Positions 35,440 to 43,299 of a DNA stretch of 64,000 nucleotides are shown here, in pieces. The notes beneath the pieces were generated by a model. That model saw nothing but the letters and a program-made list of their open reading frames with translations. It was not told where the DNA came from and ran no database searches. A program made the translations under genes and the position numbers. Within the stretch, counting starts at the first letter, position 1. The number at the start of each line of letters is the position of its first letter. Source of the DNA: Candidatus Nanoarchaeia archaeon (lineage in GTDB: Archaea > Nanobdellota > Nanobdellia > SCGC-AAA011-G17 > GW2011-AR17); the NCBI GenBank assembly GCA_028706745.1, contig JAQTVM010000008.1, positions 1 to 64,000 of the forward strand, written 5' to 3'.

Positions 35440-35931
35440 ATGGAAGAAGAACAACCGCACTTATTCGCATTGAAGACAACTGCAAACAGGGAAGACCAGG
35501 TAGTTGATTTTATACAGGCTCATGTAAAGAAGAGAGGGCTTGATGTATATTCCATCATAAAGCCCCATAAGATGAGGGGATACATATTCATTGAGGCAAA
35601 GGACAGGTCAGCTGCAATGGAGGCTTCAAACGGCGTCCCATATGCAAAAGGGCTTCTTGACAAGGAAGTCAGGTACGAGGAAGTTGAGCCTATGCTTGAG
35701 CAGGTAAAAGTCCAGATGAATGTCCAGATTAATGACATTGTCGAGATAATCTCAGGCCCATTCAAGAGAGAGAAGGCAAAGGTCACAAGAATTGACCAGC
35801 AGAAAGAGGAAATAATTGTTGAGCTTTTGGAAGCCGCTGTCCCAATCCCGATTACTTTAAAGATGGATTCTGTTAAGGTTATCAGGCGTGAAGGCGAGAT
35901 TAACGACGAGCCGAAAGAAGACGAGGATTAA
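35440..35931 (+). CDS. nusG: transcription elongation factor Spt5/NusG
   Basis: 163 aa. NGN domain (LFALKTTANREDQVVDFI ... MRGYIFIEA) and a KOW domain near VEIISGPFKREKAKVTRID. It binds the RNA polymerase clamp with Spt4 for processivity. Acidic C-terminal tail. rplK, usually next in archaea, is not downstream here. Confidence 0.93.
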   Translation: MEEEQPHLFALKTTANREDQVVDFIQAHVKKRGLDVYSIIKPHKMRGYIFIEAKDRSAAMEASNGVPYAKGLLDKEVRYEEVEPMLEQVKVQMNVQINDIVEIISGPFKREKAKVTRIDQQKEEIIVELLEAAVPIPITLKMDSVKVIRREGEINDEPKEDED

Positions 35932-35977
35932 ACTTAGTCTGTAGCAATTAGTTCTTAGTAAGCTATTTTTAATGAAA

Positions 35978-36532
35978 TTACTTCAGCAAATCTGCAATCT
36001 CTTTTCCTTTTCCGGTTGCTATCTCATCCAAGGAAAGCCCCTCTAGCTCGTGGGGGAAAACAAGCCATTTGTCTGTCTCGTGAACATAGAAATCCGGCTT
36101 TATTTTTGTCCTGTTGTTTAATGGTTTGTAATAAACGCTTGCAACCCTGATGTCAGAAGACGTGTTTGCCCTTGATTCATTTTTCAGCTTTTCAATAAGC
36201 GCCTCGATTGTTTTTCCGCTGTCAAAAACATCGTCAATAATGAGAAGGCGGTCTGTGTTGTTTGCCCTTTTCACAATGTAATCCAGCCCATGAATCCTTA
36301 CAATTTCATCAGCTTCCTCAATCCCTGTATATCTTGAGGTTCTTGTTGCAATGTGGTCTGCTTTTATTCCTTTTGTCTTCAGAAATTCCTGCACATAGCA
36401 TCCAACAGGAGTCCCTCCTCTCCACAATGCAACCATAAAGCTTGGCTTGAAACCTGAATCATAAACCTGCTTTGCAAGCCTGTAAGAATCAAGCTGAAGC
36501 GAGTCTGCTGAGATGAAGAGCTTTTCTGCCAT
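35978..36532 (-). CDS. purine phosphoribosyltransferase
   Basis: 184 aa. PRPP motif LLIIDDVFDSGKTIE and ALWRGGTPVG match hypoxanthine/xanthine PRTases; the end has VFPHELEGLSLDE. It converts a purine base and PRPP to a nucleotide for salvage, sensible in a DPANN genome with reduced biosynthesis. Base specificity not predictable. Confidence 0.82.
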   Translation of the reverse strand: MAEKLFISADSLQLDSYRLAKQVYDSGFKPSFMVALWRGGTPVGCYVQEFLKTKGIKADHIATRTSRYTGIEEADEIVRIHGLDYIVKRANNTDRLLIIDDVFDSGKTIEALIEKLKNESRANTSSDIRVASVYYKPLNNRTKIKPDFYVHETDKWLVFPHELEGLSLDEIATGKGKEIADLLK

Positions 36533-36553
36533 AAAGAAGAAATATTATACTGA

Positions 36554-37111
36554 TTAATTAGCTTTTCTCTTATGCCACATCTCTCTTGTCATCTGCATTA
36601 CAATCTCTACCTTGCCATTGTCAATGTCAGGGCGCTCCATGACTTCCTCAAACCCTATCTTGCTGTATAGCTTTAAAGCTCCTGTGTTTTCCTTGTAAAG
36701 CCCGAGATTGATTATGTTTATTTGCTTACCAAATAATTTTGCGTTTTCATTAAACACATAATCCAAGAGAAGTTTCATTGCCTCATAGCCGTATCCGCTT
36801 CTTGTCTCGCCAATCATTATCGCGACTTCAGGGCCTTCATTGTCATATTCCTCATAGCCGTAGCGAAGGCACACATCACCTATCATCACATTGTCTGTTT
36901 TCTTGAATATGCCCCAAGTCATGTTGCCTTCTTCCTTCCTCCATTCTGCAAACAATTCTTTTACATCTTCCAAAGTGTGCGGCTCATTTCCAGTGCCTGA
37001 AAGCACGTGCTCTGCATTAAGAAGTTCCATGTATCTCTTGTAATACTTCTCCTCGTCAGGAATTCTCGCAAGGTATATTCTCTCTCCTGTGATTGTGTCC
37101 AGCGTGTCCAT
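36554..37111 (-). CDS. GNAT acetyltransferase, RimJ/RimL-like
   Basis: 185 aa. Typical opening GERIYLARIPDEE, central strands MIGDVCLRYGYE and EVAIMIGE, acetyl-CoA loop RSGYGYEAMKLLLDYVF, and NTGALKLYSKIGF near the end. Likely acetylates protein N-termini or a small amine. It lies 21 bp upstream of the PRTase on the same strand, so perhaps co-transcribed. Confidence 0.78.
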   Translation of the reverse strand: MDTLDTITGERIYLARIPDEEKYYKRYMELLNAEHVLSGTGNEPHTLEDVKELFAEWRKEEGNMTWGIFKKTDNVMIGDVCLRYGYEEYDNEGPEVAIMIGETRSGYGYEAMKLLLDYVFNENAKLFGKQINIINLGLYKENTGALKLYSKIGFEEVMERPDIDNGKVEIVMQMTREMWHKRKAN

Positions 37112-37331
37112 TTTAAAAATAATAAGCAGAGGTAGTTAAAAAGGTTTTGCAGGGGGCAGATTTGACGAGGGAAGACAAAAAGCCCTTTCGTCATTGTTGT
37201 AAATCCTTCAATTTTCATTGGATTTTTGCATGGTTTTTCTGCCGGTTCTTGAAACCTTTTCAATTTTTGTGAATATCTTCCAAAAAAACGACGGCAAGCT
37301 TTATATTACAGATGTTTGCATCTGTGCTCTG

Positions 37332-37883
37332 ATGGAAAATAATGCAAAAATAATGGTGGAAGATGTTAGAATAGAGATTCTGTGTCCGTTTCATATGCCT
37401 TTTTTGAGAGGATTTCGCTCATATGAGAAAGAGATGGTTAATTTCCTTATAGAAGATGCGCTCGACAATCAGAATCAGCGGATTTCTCTGACTTTCCTAT
37501 GGTTTTATCAAGATGAGCTTGCTGCCTATATTACACTTCTTAATGACAGGATAAACTTGGAGGGAAATTTAAAGGAATTTTTTATGGAAAAAGGGGTGCT
37601 TTATAATTCGCTTCCTGCCCTGAAGATAGGCAGGTTATGCGTTGACGACAGGTTCTTGCAGAGAGGTATGGGTGCTTTGATGATTAGGTTTGCTATTAAA
37701 ATTGCCAACCAGATTTTTGAGAGATATTCCGGGTGCAGATTTATAGTCCTGGATGCCAAGCGGAATATAAGAAAGAGCCCTGTTCTGTTTTATGAAAAAC
37801 ATGGCTTTAAAATACTTAGAGAGCGAAAAGGGGCAACGCCAATGTATTTTGACTTAGTAGACAACATTAAATTTTGTGCGTAA
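37332..37883 (+). CDS. GNAT-family acetyltransferase
   Basis: 183 aa from ATG 37332, chosen because a TATA-like CTTTATATTA is about 29 bp upstream; the track start at 37218 lies before that box. Core: LKIGRLCVDDRFLQRGMGAL (acetyl-CoA loop Q/R-x-x-G-x-G) and a final YEKHGF motif. Substrate unknown. Its end overlaps the convergent 50-aa gene by 30 bp. Confidence 0.7.
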   Translation: MENNAKIMVEDVRIEILCPFHMPFLRGFRSYEKEMVNFLIEDALDNQNQRISLTFLWFYQDELAAYITLLNDRINLEGNLKEFFMEKGVLYNSLPALKIGRLCVDDRFLQRGMGALMIRFAIKIANQIFERYSGCRFIVLDAKRNIRKSPVLFYEKHGFKILRERKGATPMYFDLVDNIKFCA

Positions 37884-38006
37884 TGCTTTTCTGATTAGGG
37901 CAATGCGCTTGGGGTCAGGATTTGTCTGTTCCTTAATCATAGCCTTGACAAATCTTCGTGCATCCTCTCCCCTTAGCGTGGGGGTTGCTGGTATTGGTTT
38001 TGCCAT
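37854..38006 (-). CDS. 50-aa small archaeal protein (antitoxin-like)
   Basis: Too short for the ORF track, which shows only an opposite-strand shadow. MAKPIPATPTLRGEDARRF starts a protein with a Pro-rich N-terminus and a helical body (VKAMIKEQTNPDPKRIALIR), a pattern I associate with small archaeal antitoxin-like proteins. TATA box CTTATAAAC lies about 25 bp upstream. No obvious toxin partner adjoins. Confidence 0.6.
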   Translation of the reverse strand: MAKPIPATPTLRGEDARRFVKAMIKEQTNPDPKRIALIRKALRTKFNVVY

Positions 38007-38097
38007 GGTTAATGTAATATCCTTACTTGTTTATAAGTTTAACGTGCTTTTTTCTGAAGAATTTTCAAGGATATTGAAAAAACAAAATATTCATTTT

Positions 38098-39543
38098 TCA
38101 AAGCCCTAAATTGTTAAGAATCTTCTCCTTGTCAAACACTTCCAGGTCCTTGTACTCCTGCCCCATGCCTAAAAACAATATTGGCTTTTTAGTAACATAA
38201 GTGACTGAAATTGCTGTCCCACCCTTCTCGTCAATGTCTGCCTTTGACAAAACAACTGCGTCTATCCCGACTGCTTCGTCAAAGCTTTGAATCTGCTCAA
38301 TGCAGTCATTGCCTGCAATCATCTCTCCGATATATATTTTCAAGTCAGGCTTTGCAACCCTAACAATCTTCTTCATCTCATCCATAAGGTTTGCATTGCT
38401 GTGCTGCCTTCCTGCTGTGTCTATAAGAACAACATCAATTCCCCTTGCCTTTGCCATCTCAACCGCATCAAAAGCAACAGCTGCGGGGTCTGCGCCATAG
38501 TCGTGTTTTACAATTGGGACATTCAATCTGTTTGCGTGCTCTTCCAATTGCTGGATTGCAGCGCTTCTCCAGGTGTCTCCTGCTGCCAATACGCACTTTA
38601 ATCCGTTCTTCTGCAGCATGTAAGCCATCTTTGCTATTGTTGTTGTCTTTCCAGAGCCGTTTGCTCCTAAGAATGAGACGATGTAAGGCTTCTTGCTTTT
38701 CGCCTCTTTCACAAAGTCAACTGCCTTGTAATTGTCAAACAGGCTTCCGATGCTTTCCCTCAGGCTTTCAATGACAGCATCTTCAACCTTTCCTCTTGTG
38801 ATTGGCTTTTCAACCAAAGCTTCTTTCAGGTCTGCCTTTATCTTTCCAATGACTTCAAAAGCAACGTTGTTTTCAAGCATTGCCAATTCCAAATCCCAGA
38901 AAAGCTCTTCGAATTTCTCTGAAGAGATTTTGGTTGTTGTAATTGCCTGTCTTAATCTTGAAAAAAAGCCTTTCGGAGCTTGCGACGAAACGTCTGGAAC
39001 TTTAGTGACAATGCCTTTCTTTTCCTCTTGTATTGCTTCTTTCTTTGGAGCTTCGTGAATAATCTCTTTCTTGGGTTCCTCTTTCTTAGGAATTTCGTGA
39101 ACAGGCACATCGTGGACAACGTCTTTTTTAGGTATTTCCTTTACAGCTTCTTTAGGCTTTTCAAAATGCTTTTCTTCTGTGAAAGGCGGCTCGATTTCCT
39201 CTTTTTTCTCCATCGAGACTTCGTCTCGGGGTGCCGAAAATCTACGATTTTCGAGCACTGTTTTCTTTGGCAATTCCTTTGGCTTCTCGACAAGGATTTC
39301 TTTTGTTTTTTCAAGAATAATCTCTTTCTTTGGCGCTTCCTTGACAACAGGCTTTTCAGGAATTACTTCTTCCAGAATCTCTTTAGGAGGCTCAGGCGCC
39401 TCTATATGCCTCACTTCCTCTTTTGTGAATATCTCCTTTGGCTCCAACTGAGGCGGAGGCGCTTCCACTGCGTCTTCATGCTCTATTGCAGAGCTTATCT
39501 TGCTTACAGCCGCCTTCAGCTTTTCCTTAAGGAACTTGAACAT
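38098..39543 (-). CDS. ftsY: signal recognition particle receptor FtsY
   Basis: 481 aa. A long charged N-terminal linker (Lys/Glu/Pro repeats such as VVKEAPKKEII) is followed by the NG GTPase: GANGSGKTTTIAKMAY (G1), DTWRSAAIQQLEEHA, DTAGRQHSN (G3) and SKADIDEKGG (G4). It docks SRP-ribosome complexes to SecYEG. Its linker contains two nested palindromes (39214-39258) encoding about 15 residues, an odd inserted element. Confidence 0.95.
   Translation of the reverse strand: MFKFLKEKLKAAVSKISSAIEHEDAVEAPPPQLEPKEIFTKEEVRHIEAPEPPKEILEEVIPEKPVVKEAPKKEIILEKTKEILVEKPKELPKKTVLENRRFSAPRDEVSMEKKEEIEPPFTEEKHFEKPKEAVKEIPKKDVVHDVPVHEIPKKEEPKKEIIHEAPKKEAIQEEKKGIVTKVPDVSSQAPKGFFSRLRQAITTTKISSEKFEELFWDLELAMLENNVAFEVIGKIKADLKEALVEKPITRGKVEDAVIESLRESIGSLFDNYKAVDFVKEAKSKKPYIVSFLGANGSGKTTTIAKMAYMLQKNGLKCVLAAGDTWRSAAIQQLEEHANRLNVPIVKHDYGADPAAVAFDAVEMAKARGIDVVLIDTAGRQHSNANLMDEMKKIVRVAKPDLKIYIGEMIAGNDCIEQIQSFDEAVGIDAVVLSKADIDEKGGTAISVTYVTKKPILFLGMGQEYKDLEVFDKEKILNNLGL
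39214..39258. repeat. double palindromic element inside ftsY
   Basis: CGAGAC-ttc-GTCTCG then GTGC-c-GAAAATC-tac-GATTTTC-ga-GCAC, in frame, encoding roughly VLENRRFSAPRDEVS, which breaks the Lys/Glu/Pro repeat pattern of the linker. Reminiscent of in-frame palindromic elements. Confidence 0.65.
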
Positions 39544-39581
39544 TATTCTATTGCTTGGAAAGAGAATATATAAAGCTTATG

Positions 39582-39722
39582 TTATCCGCGAAGCTTTCGT
39601 ATTATATCCTTCACAAATCCGCGTATGAAGTTGTATATGATGTAGACATAATAAATAACCCAGAATGCGATTACTGCCACGATGATTGCGAGCAGTATGA
39701 GGAGAACTGTCCATAAGTCCAT
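39582..39722 (-). CDS. 46-aa membrane micro-protein upstream of ftsY
   Basis: MDLWTVLLILLAIIVAVIAF opens one long TM helix (to about residue 30), followed by a basic amphipathic tail (VKDIIRKLRG). It sits 38 bp upstream of ftsY on the same strand, so it may be co-expressed. A second ATG inside is possible. Unrecognised. Confidence 0.5.
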   Translation of the reverse strand: MDLWTVLLILLAIIVAVIAFWVIYYVYIIYNFIRGFVKDIIRKLRG

Positions 39723-39881
39723 GCAATTATTAAGGAAAAGGGGTTTTTAAAGCTTTATGGGCTTCCAAAGCAAGGTTATGGCTCTTAAAAAGCCGCCTTC
39801 TCTTTATAAAGTAACTAGTAAGTAGTAACAAATAGAAAGGTTTAAATAGTCTGAAAACAGGCTAATATCGGGGGTAAAAAG

Positions 39882-40199
39882 ATGAAAACAAACAAAAATA
39901 GCTTAACTGAAAAATTGCCTGAATGGGCGATGTTTTTTGGCAGTCTTATAGTCAGCCAGCCGCCAAAAGGATGGTTTTGCGAAAAGGAAATACGCTGCAA
40001 ATCTCCTGAATATCTATTTGAGCCAGACACAACTTATGACTCAGGCAAGATAAAGTTTGTGCCTGTTGACAGAAAACCTTATTTGGGGTTTAATGTGCCT
40101 GCCGGCGAGAGGGAATATGAATCTTATCTTGTTTTTAAGAACATTGAGCCTGATGTTGAAAAGTTTGAAAGAGAATTTAATGCGAGGTGCGGGTTATGA
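39882..40199 (+). CDS. small protein A of a paralogous operon
   Basis: 105 aa. Ends in KIKFVPVDRKPYLGF...YLVFKNIEPDVEKFEREF, a module that recurs in the 142-aa gene downstream (KIRFVPF...YLVFRKRKI), so the two are paralogs. A GGGGGT ribosome site and TATA-like GGTTTAAATAG lie upstream. Its stop overlaps the next micro-ORF (ATGA). Family unknown. Confidence 0.55.
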   Translation: MKTNKNSLTEKLPEWAMFFGSLIVSQPPKGWFCEKEIRCKSPEYLFEPDTTYDSGKIKFVPVDRKPYLGFNVPAGEREYESYLVFKNIEPDVEKFEREFNARCGL

Positions 40200-40291
40200 T
40201 TACAGGAAATCTTTCTGCTGGAAAGAAGTTTACTCTTGAGGAAGAGAAGCGCCGAAATGAAGAGAATGCGCTGGCAGGGGAGTATTACTAA
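40196..40291 (+). CDS. 31-aa micro-ORF within the operon
   Basis: ATGA overlap with the upstream stop, ends 10 bp before the next gene, which has its own GGTGA site. Sequence begins MITGNLSAGKKFTLEEEKRR; charged and helical. Support is by position only. Confidence 0.4.
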   Translation: MITGNLSAGKKFTLEEEKRRNEENALAGEYY

Positions 40292-40301
40292 GGTGAAAAA
40301 A

Positions 40302-40727
40302 ATGACTTCATACAAGCTTGTTACAGGGGAAATGCCGGAGAGATATACTCCGAAAAATTTCGGGCATTCTAATCTTGCAGAACTTTTGGCGACATATTGG
40401 AATAAGCTTGTCACTACTCAGGCGCCTTCTGAAGCAGAGTGGGAATGTGTTGATGCCATAAGGGACATGACGCCTGCGCACATGTATGTTCTTGCAGAGG
40501 ATAACGGCTTTGACAGGGAAAAAATAAGGTTTGTTCCTTTTACAGAAGGGTCGCGGCTTAAGTTTAGGGCTGGAACAGACAGCGAATATATTCGAATAAT
40601 GTTTGACCAGGGAGAGAAATCAGAGAAAGATACTTGCAACCACTACCTTGTTTTCAGGAAAAGAAAAATTGTTGATGAAGAAAGAATGCAGAAAATGGAG
40701 GAAGATATAGAGAATAAATACTGGTAA
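40302..40727 (+). CDS. small protein B, paralog of protein A
   Basis: 142 aa from ATG 40302 behind AAGGTGA; the longer track start would overlap the micro-ORF. The C-terminal half aligns with protein A around KIRFVPFTEG and HYLVFRKRK; the N-terminal half (YTPKNFGHSNLAELLATYWN) is its own. Followed 1 bp later by the methyltransferase gene. Confidence 0.55.
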   Translation: MTSYKLVTGEMPERYTPKNFGHSNLAELLATYWNKLVTTQAPSEAEWECVDAIRDMTPAHMYVLAEDNGFDREKIRFVPFTEGSRLKFRAGTDSEYIRIMFDQGEKSEKDTCNHYLVFRKRKIVDEERMQKMEEDIENKYW

Positions 40728-40728
40728 A

Positions 40729-41358
40729 ATGAGACAGCTATCAGAAATACTAAACGACTACTTTGCAAGCAGGGATTTGGCTAGCGATGAGCTTAACGAA
40801 GTCCTTGCATGCAGGGAAAGAAGCATTGCAAAGGCTGCAAGCCATTCGCTTCCAAGCACTACTTCTTACGCAATGTCATTTGATGTGCAGATGGAGCTGA
40901 TGAAAAGGCATATTGAAAATGCAGAGAATATCTTAAAGAGTTCAATCAGGGGCAGGAGAGCGATAGAGCTTGGTCCCGGATGCAACCCGCTGCAAAAATG
41001 GCTTCTTGAGAGGGGGGCTTCTGAATACACAGGCGTTGAGATGCTTTACCCGCAGGTTTCAGAAAAGATGGTTTCCGGTGAAAATGCAAAAATTGTGAAA
41101 AGCGATGCATTGTCATTCCTTGTTTCGCAGCCTGATGAGTCGGCAATAGTTGCAAGCAGGGGTGTTCTTAATGATGAAGTAATGCCTTCTCCAAACTATG
41201 CGAGATTCCTTATAAGGGAGATTTACAGGGTTACTCCAAAAGGCGCTGTGACAATACATTCAATGGGCGTGTCCTCGCTTGATGAAAATCGTTTTTTCAG
41301 GGAAGCGGGATTCAAGCCGCTTGATGATAAGGATTATAATGCAGTGTGGATTAAGTGA
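40729..41358 (+). CDS. class I SAM methyltransferase
   Basis: 209 aa. Motif I is AIELGPGCNPLQKWL with an acidic partner GVEML, then SDALSFL as the post-motif Asp; motif IV region IVASRGVLNDEV. A ~70-residue N-terminal helical domain precedes. Co-transcribed with proteins A and B (gap 1 bp). Its substrate may be linked to them. Gene ends just before three 9-bp direct repeats. Confidence 0.75.
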   Translation: MRQLSEILNDYFASRDLASDELNEVLACRERSIAKAASHSLPSTTSYAMSFDVQMELMKRHIENAENILKSSIRGRRAIELGPGCNPLQKWLLERGASEYTGVEMLYPQVSEKMVSGENAKIVKSDALSFLVSQPDESAIVASRGVLNDEVMPSPNYARFLIREIYRVTPKGAVTIHSMGVSSLDENRFFREAGFKPLDDKDYNAVWIK

Positions 41359-41383
41359 CTTTTTCTTGAAAACAAGCAATATC

Positions 41384-41410
41384 TAGAATATCTAGAATAT
41401 CTTGGGATTA
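41384..41410. promoter_or_regulatory. triple 9-bp direct repeat (AATATCTAG) before the Lrp-like gene
   Basis: AATATCTAG AATATCTAG AATATCTTG in tandem, then a TATA-like GGCTTAAATAGCG. A likely operator, possibly for the Lrp-type protein itself. Confidence 0.45.
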
Positions 41411-41524
41411 GGCTTAAATAGCGTTTTTCTTCTGGTTTTCCTGAAAGGTTTGCAGGAAACAGGGAATTCCGGCGTTGCCGAATATATTGGCATCTGCCGT
41501 GAAAAAGGCTTTCCTGCGGGAGAA

Positions 41525-42010
41525 ATGAAAATGGAAATGGACAAACGGGAAATGCTCATAATCTCTGCATTAAGGCAGAACTGCAGGCAGAGCCTGACTG
41601 ACATGAGCAAGGAGACAAGAATTCCAATCTCGACAATACACGAGAGGATAAACTGCTATGACAGGACACTGATAAAGAAGCATACTGCGCTTATTGATTT
41701 TGCAAAGCTGGGCTTTAACACAAGGGCAAAAGTGCTTGTAAAGGTTGACAGGGAGCAGAGAAAGAAGCTGCAGGAATTCCTGAAAACGTGCAAAAACGTG
41801 AATACCCTGCTGAAAGTGAATAATGGGTTTGATTTTCTTGCAGACATGATCTTTCCGCACATAAAGGAGATGGAGGATTTTGTCGAGGGGCTGGAAAAGA
41901 AATTCAGGCTAATCAACAAGGAAGTGTTCTATGTCATTGACGAGCTGAAGATGGAGGAGTTTTTTGCAGACCCTTCACTTGTGCTTTTGGAGAATGAGCA
42001 GGATGCTTGA
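41525..42010 (+). CDS. Lrp/AsnC-family transcription regulator
   Basis: 161 aa from ATG 41525 (several nearby ATGs; the track start is TTG and gives an unrelated tail). An N-terminal HTH (MDKREMLIISALRQNCRQSL, SKETRIPISTIHERI) is followed by a C-terminal effector-type domain ending in an acidic helix. Three 9-bp repeats lie upstream. The peptidase-nucleotidyltransferase gene overlaps its 3' end, so the pair is coupled. Confidence 0.75.
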   Translation: MKMEMDKREMLIISALRQNCRQSLTDMSKETRIPISTIHERINCYDRTLIKKHTALIDFAKLGFNTRAKVLVKVDREQRKKLQEFLKTCKNVNTLLKVNNGFDFLADMIFPHIKEMEDFVEGLEKKFRLINKEVFYVIDELKMEEFFADPSLVLLENEQDA

Positions 42011-43109
42011 GGAAATAAGCTCTTACATTGAAGAAAGGTTTGGCATTTCTGTCAAAGAATCCCTGCTTTGCGCACATTCTGCAGGCGGATGGAATCAGTT
42101 TTCCCGGGAAGGCGGGTTTAACGCAGAAGGCGCATACCTTGTGAGAAGCAGGGAGGCGCACGTGAATTCTGATTCAGAATTTGCCTTGATAGACACTTTT
42201 CACGAATACTTCGGGCACGGGCTTTACACAGAACATTCAGTTTATGGGCGGAAACTTTATTCGCTTGAGCAGAAGCTTATGAAGGAGGAGAAAGAAGCAG
42301 GGATTTCTTCAAAGCAGGAGCTTGAGGCATTCAGGGAAAACAGCGGCACATGCAAACAAATAAGGGATTTTCAGGAAAAGACACTCGTTTCGTATGAAGG
42401 ATTTGCAATGTGGATGGAATGGTATCTTTCAATGCTTACAGGCAATACAGGAATCTACGAAAAAAAGGCATCATTAAGAAGCGGGAATGCAAAGGCATTA
42501 ACCTCCTCTTTCATTGAATTTTCAAAGCAGAATACTGACTATGCATTGCTTTATGCAAACGGCTTTCCAAAGCATTACAATATCGGAATACTTGGTGAGA
42601 TTGCAAGGAATATTTTCAGGAATGACTTAAGCTCAATTGATTTTGCGCTTGTGTATGGCTCCAGAAAGCCTTGCTCTGACATTGACTTGTTCATTGTGTC
42701 TGACAAAATACCCTGCTTTTTCACAGGATGGCTTGACGTGTATTCTGTTTCAAGGGAAAAGTTCAGCGAGCTGCTTGCAAAGCAGGACATCTCAATAACA
42801 GACGCTTTATGCTCAGGGGAATTGGTATACGGTGATAGCGCTTTTTTTCAAACTGCAAGAAACAATGCAATTGAATCTGCGATAACAAAAGAAGCTGTTG
42901 AATTCCATCTGAATCATTCAATAAAGGCAGGAGAGCTTTCTTTGAAATGCGAAAACCCAGATGAAAAAAGGAGTTCTGCAAGGTTCTCAGTGTCTTACAG
43001 GCTGAATGCGATTGAAATGGAACAGGGAAGAAAGCCGTTGACTCTTAAGGAGCTTGAGAAGAAGTATCCTGGTGAATTTAAGGCGTTTGAAAAGCCTTAT
43101 ATAGAATAA
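42003..43109 (+). CDS. HExxxH metallopeptidase-like domain fused to nucleotidyltransferase
   Basis: 368 aa. N-terminal domain: IDTFHEYFGHGLYTEHS, an HExxxH site like M49 (HELLGH) zinc peptidases, with a later Glu in YEGFAMWMEWY as possible third ligand. C-terminal domain: GSRKPCSDIDLFIVSD, the GSxxxxSDxDL motif of pol-beta minimal nucleotidyltransferases. Such a pairing is not one I know. Overlaps the Lrp-type gene by 8 bp. Confidence 0.72.
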   Translation: MLEEISSYIEERFGISVKESLLCAHSAGGWNQFSREGGFNAEGAYLVRSREAHVNSDSEFALIDTFHEYFGHGLYTEHSVYGRKLYSLEQKLMKEEKEAGISSKQELEAFRENSGTCKQIRDFQEKTLVSYEGFAMWMEWYLSMLTGNTGIYEKKASLRSGNAKALTSSFIEFSKQNTDYALLYANGFPKHYNIGILGEIARNIFRNDLSSIDFALVYGSRKPCSDIDLFIVSDKIPCFFTGWLDVYSVSREKFSELLAKQDISITDALCSGELVYGDSAFFQTARNNAIESAITKEAVEFHLNHSIKAGELSLKCENPDEKRSSARFSVSYRLNAIEMEQGRKPLTLKELEKKYPGEFKAFEKPYIE

Positions 43110-43125
43110 ATAACACTTAATACAT

Positions 43126-43284
43126 ATGGAACCCAGCCAAAGAAATGCTTTGTACCGGGGCGCTGTTGAAAGGTATGCTCATGCTCCGCCTGAAAAGCCG
43201 AGAATCAGGTTTCCGTGGGGTTTGTTGATTGGGCTTTTGATACTTATAATTGTTTATTACTTTGTAAACAAGATGCTGTTCTGA
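43126..43284 (+). CDS. 52-aa tail-anchored membrane micro-protein
   Basis: MEPSQRNALYRGAVERYAHA starts a polar head; PRIRFPWGLLIGLLILIIVY makes a single TM helix with basic flank, ending VNKMLF. The size and topology resemble Sec61-beta (SecG), but the match is weak. Lies between the fusion gene and a convergent lipoprotein gene. Confidence 0.5.
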   Translation: MEPSQRNALYRGAVERYAHAPPEKPRIRFPWGLLIGLLILIIVYYFVNKMLF

Positions 43285-43299
43285 AAAAATTCCGGAGGC

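Noticed and set aside
37876-38109. 77-aa plus-strand ORF
   Set aside because: It overlaps the acetyltransferase end and lies opposite a better-supported 50-aa gene with its own TATA box.
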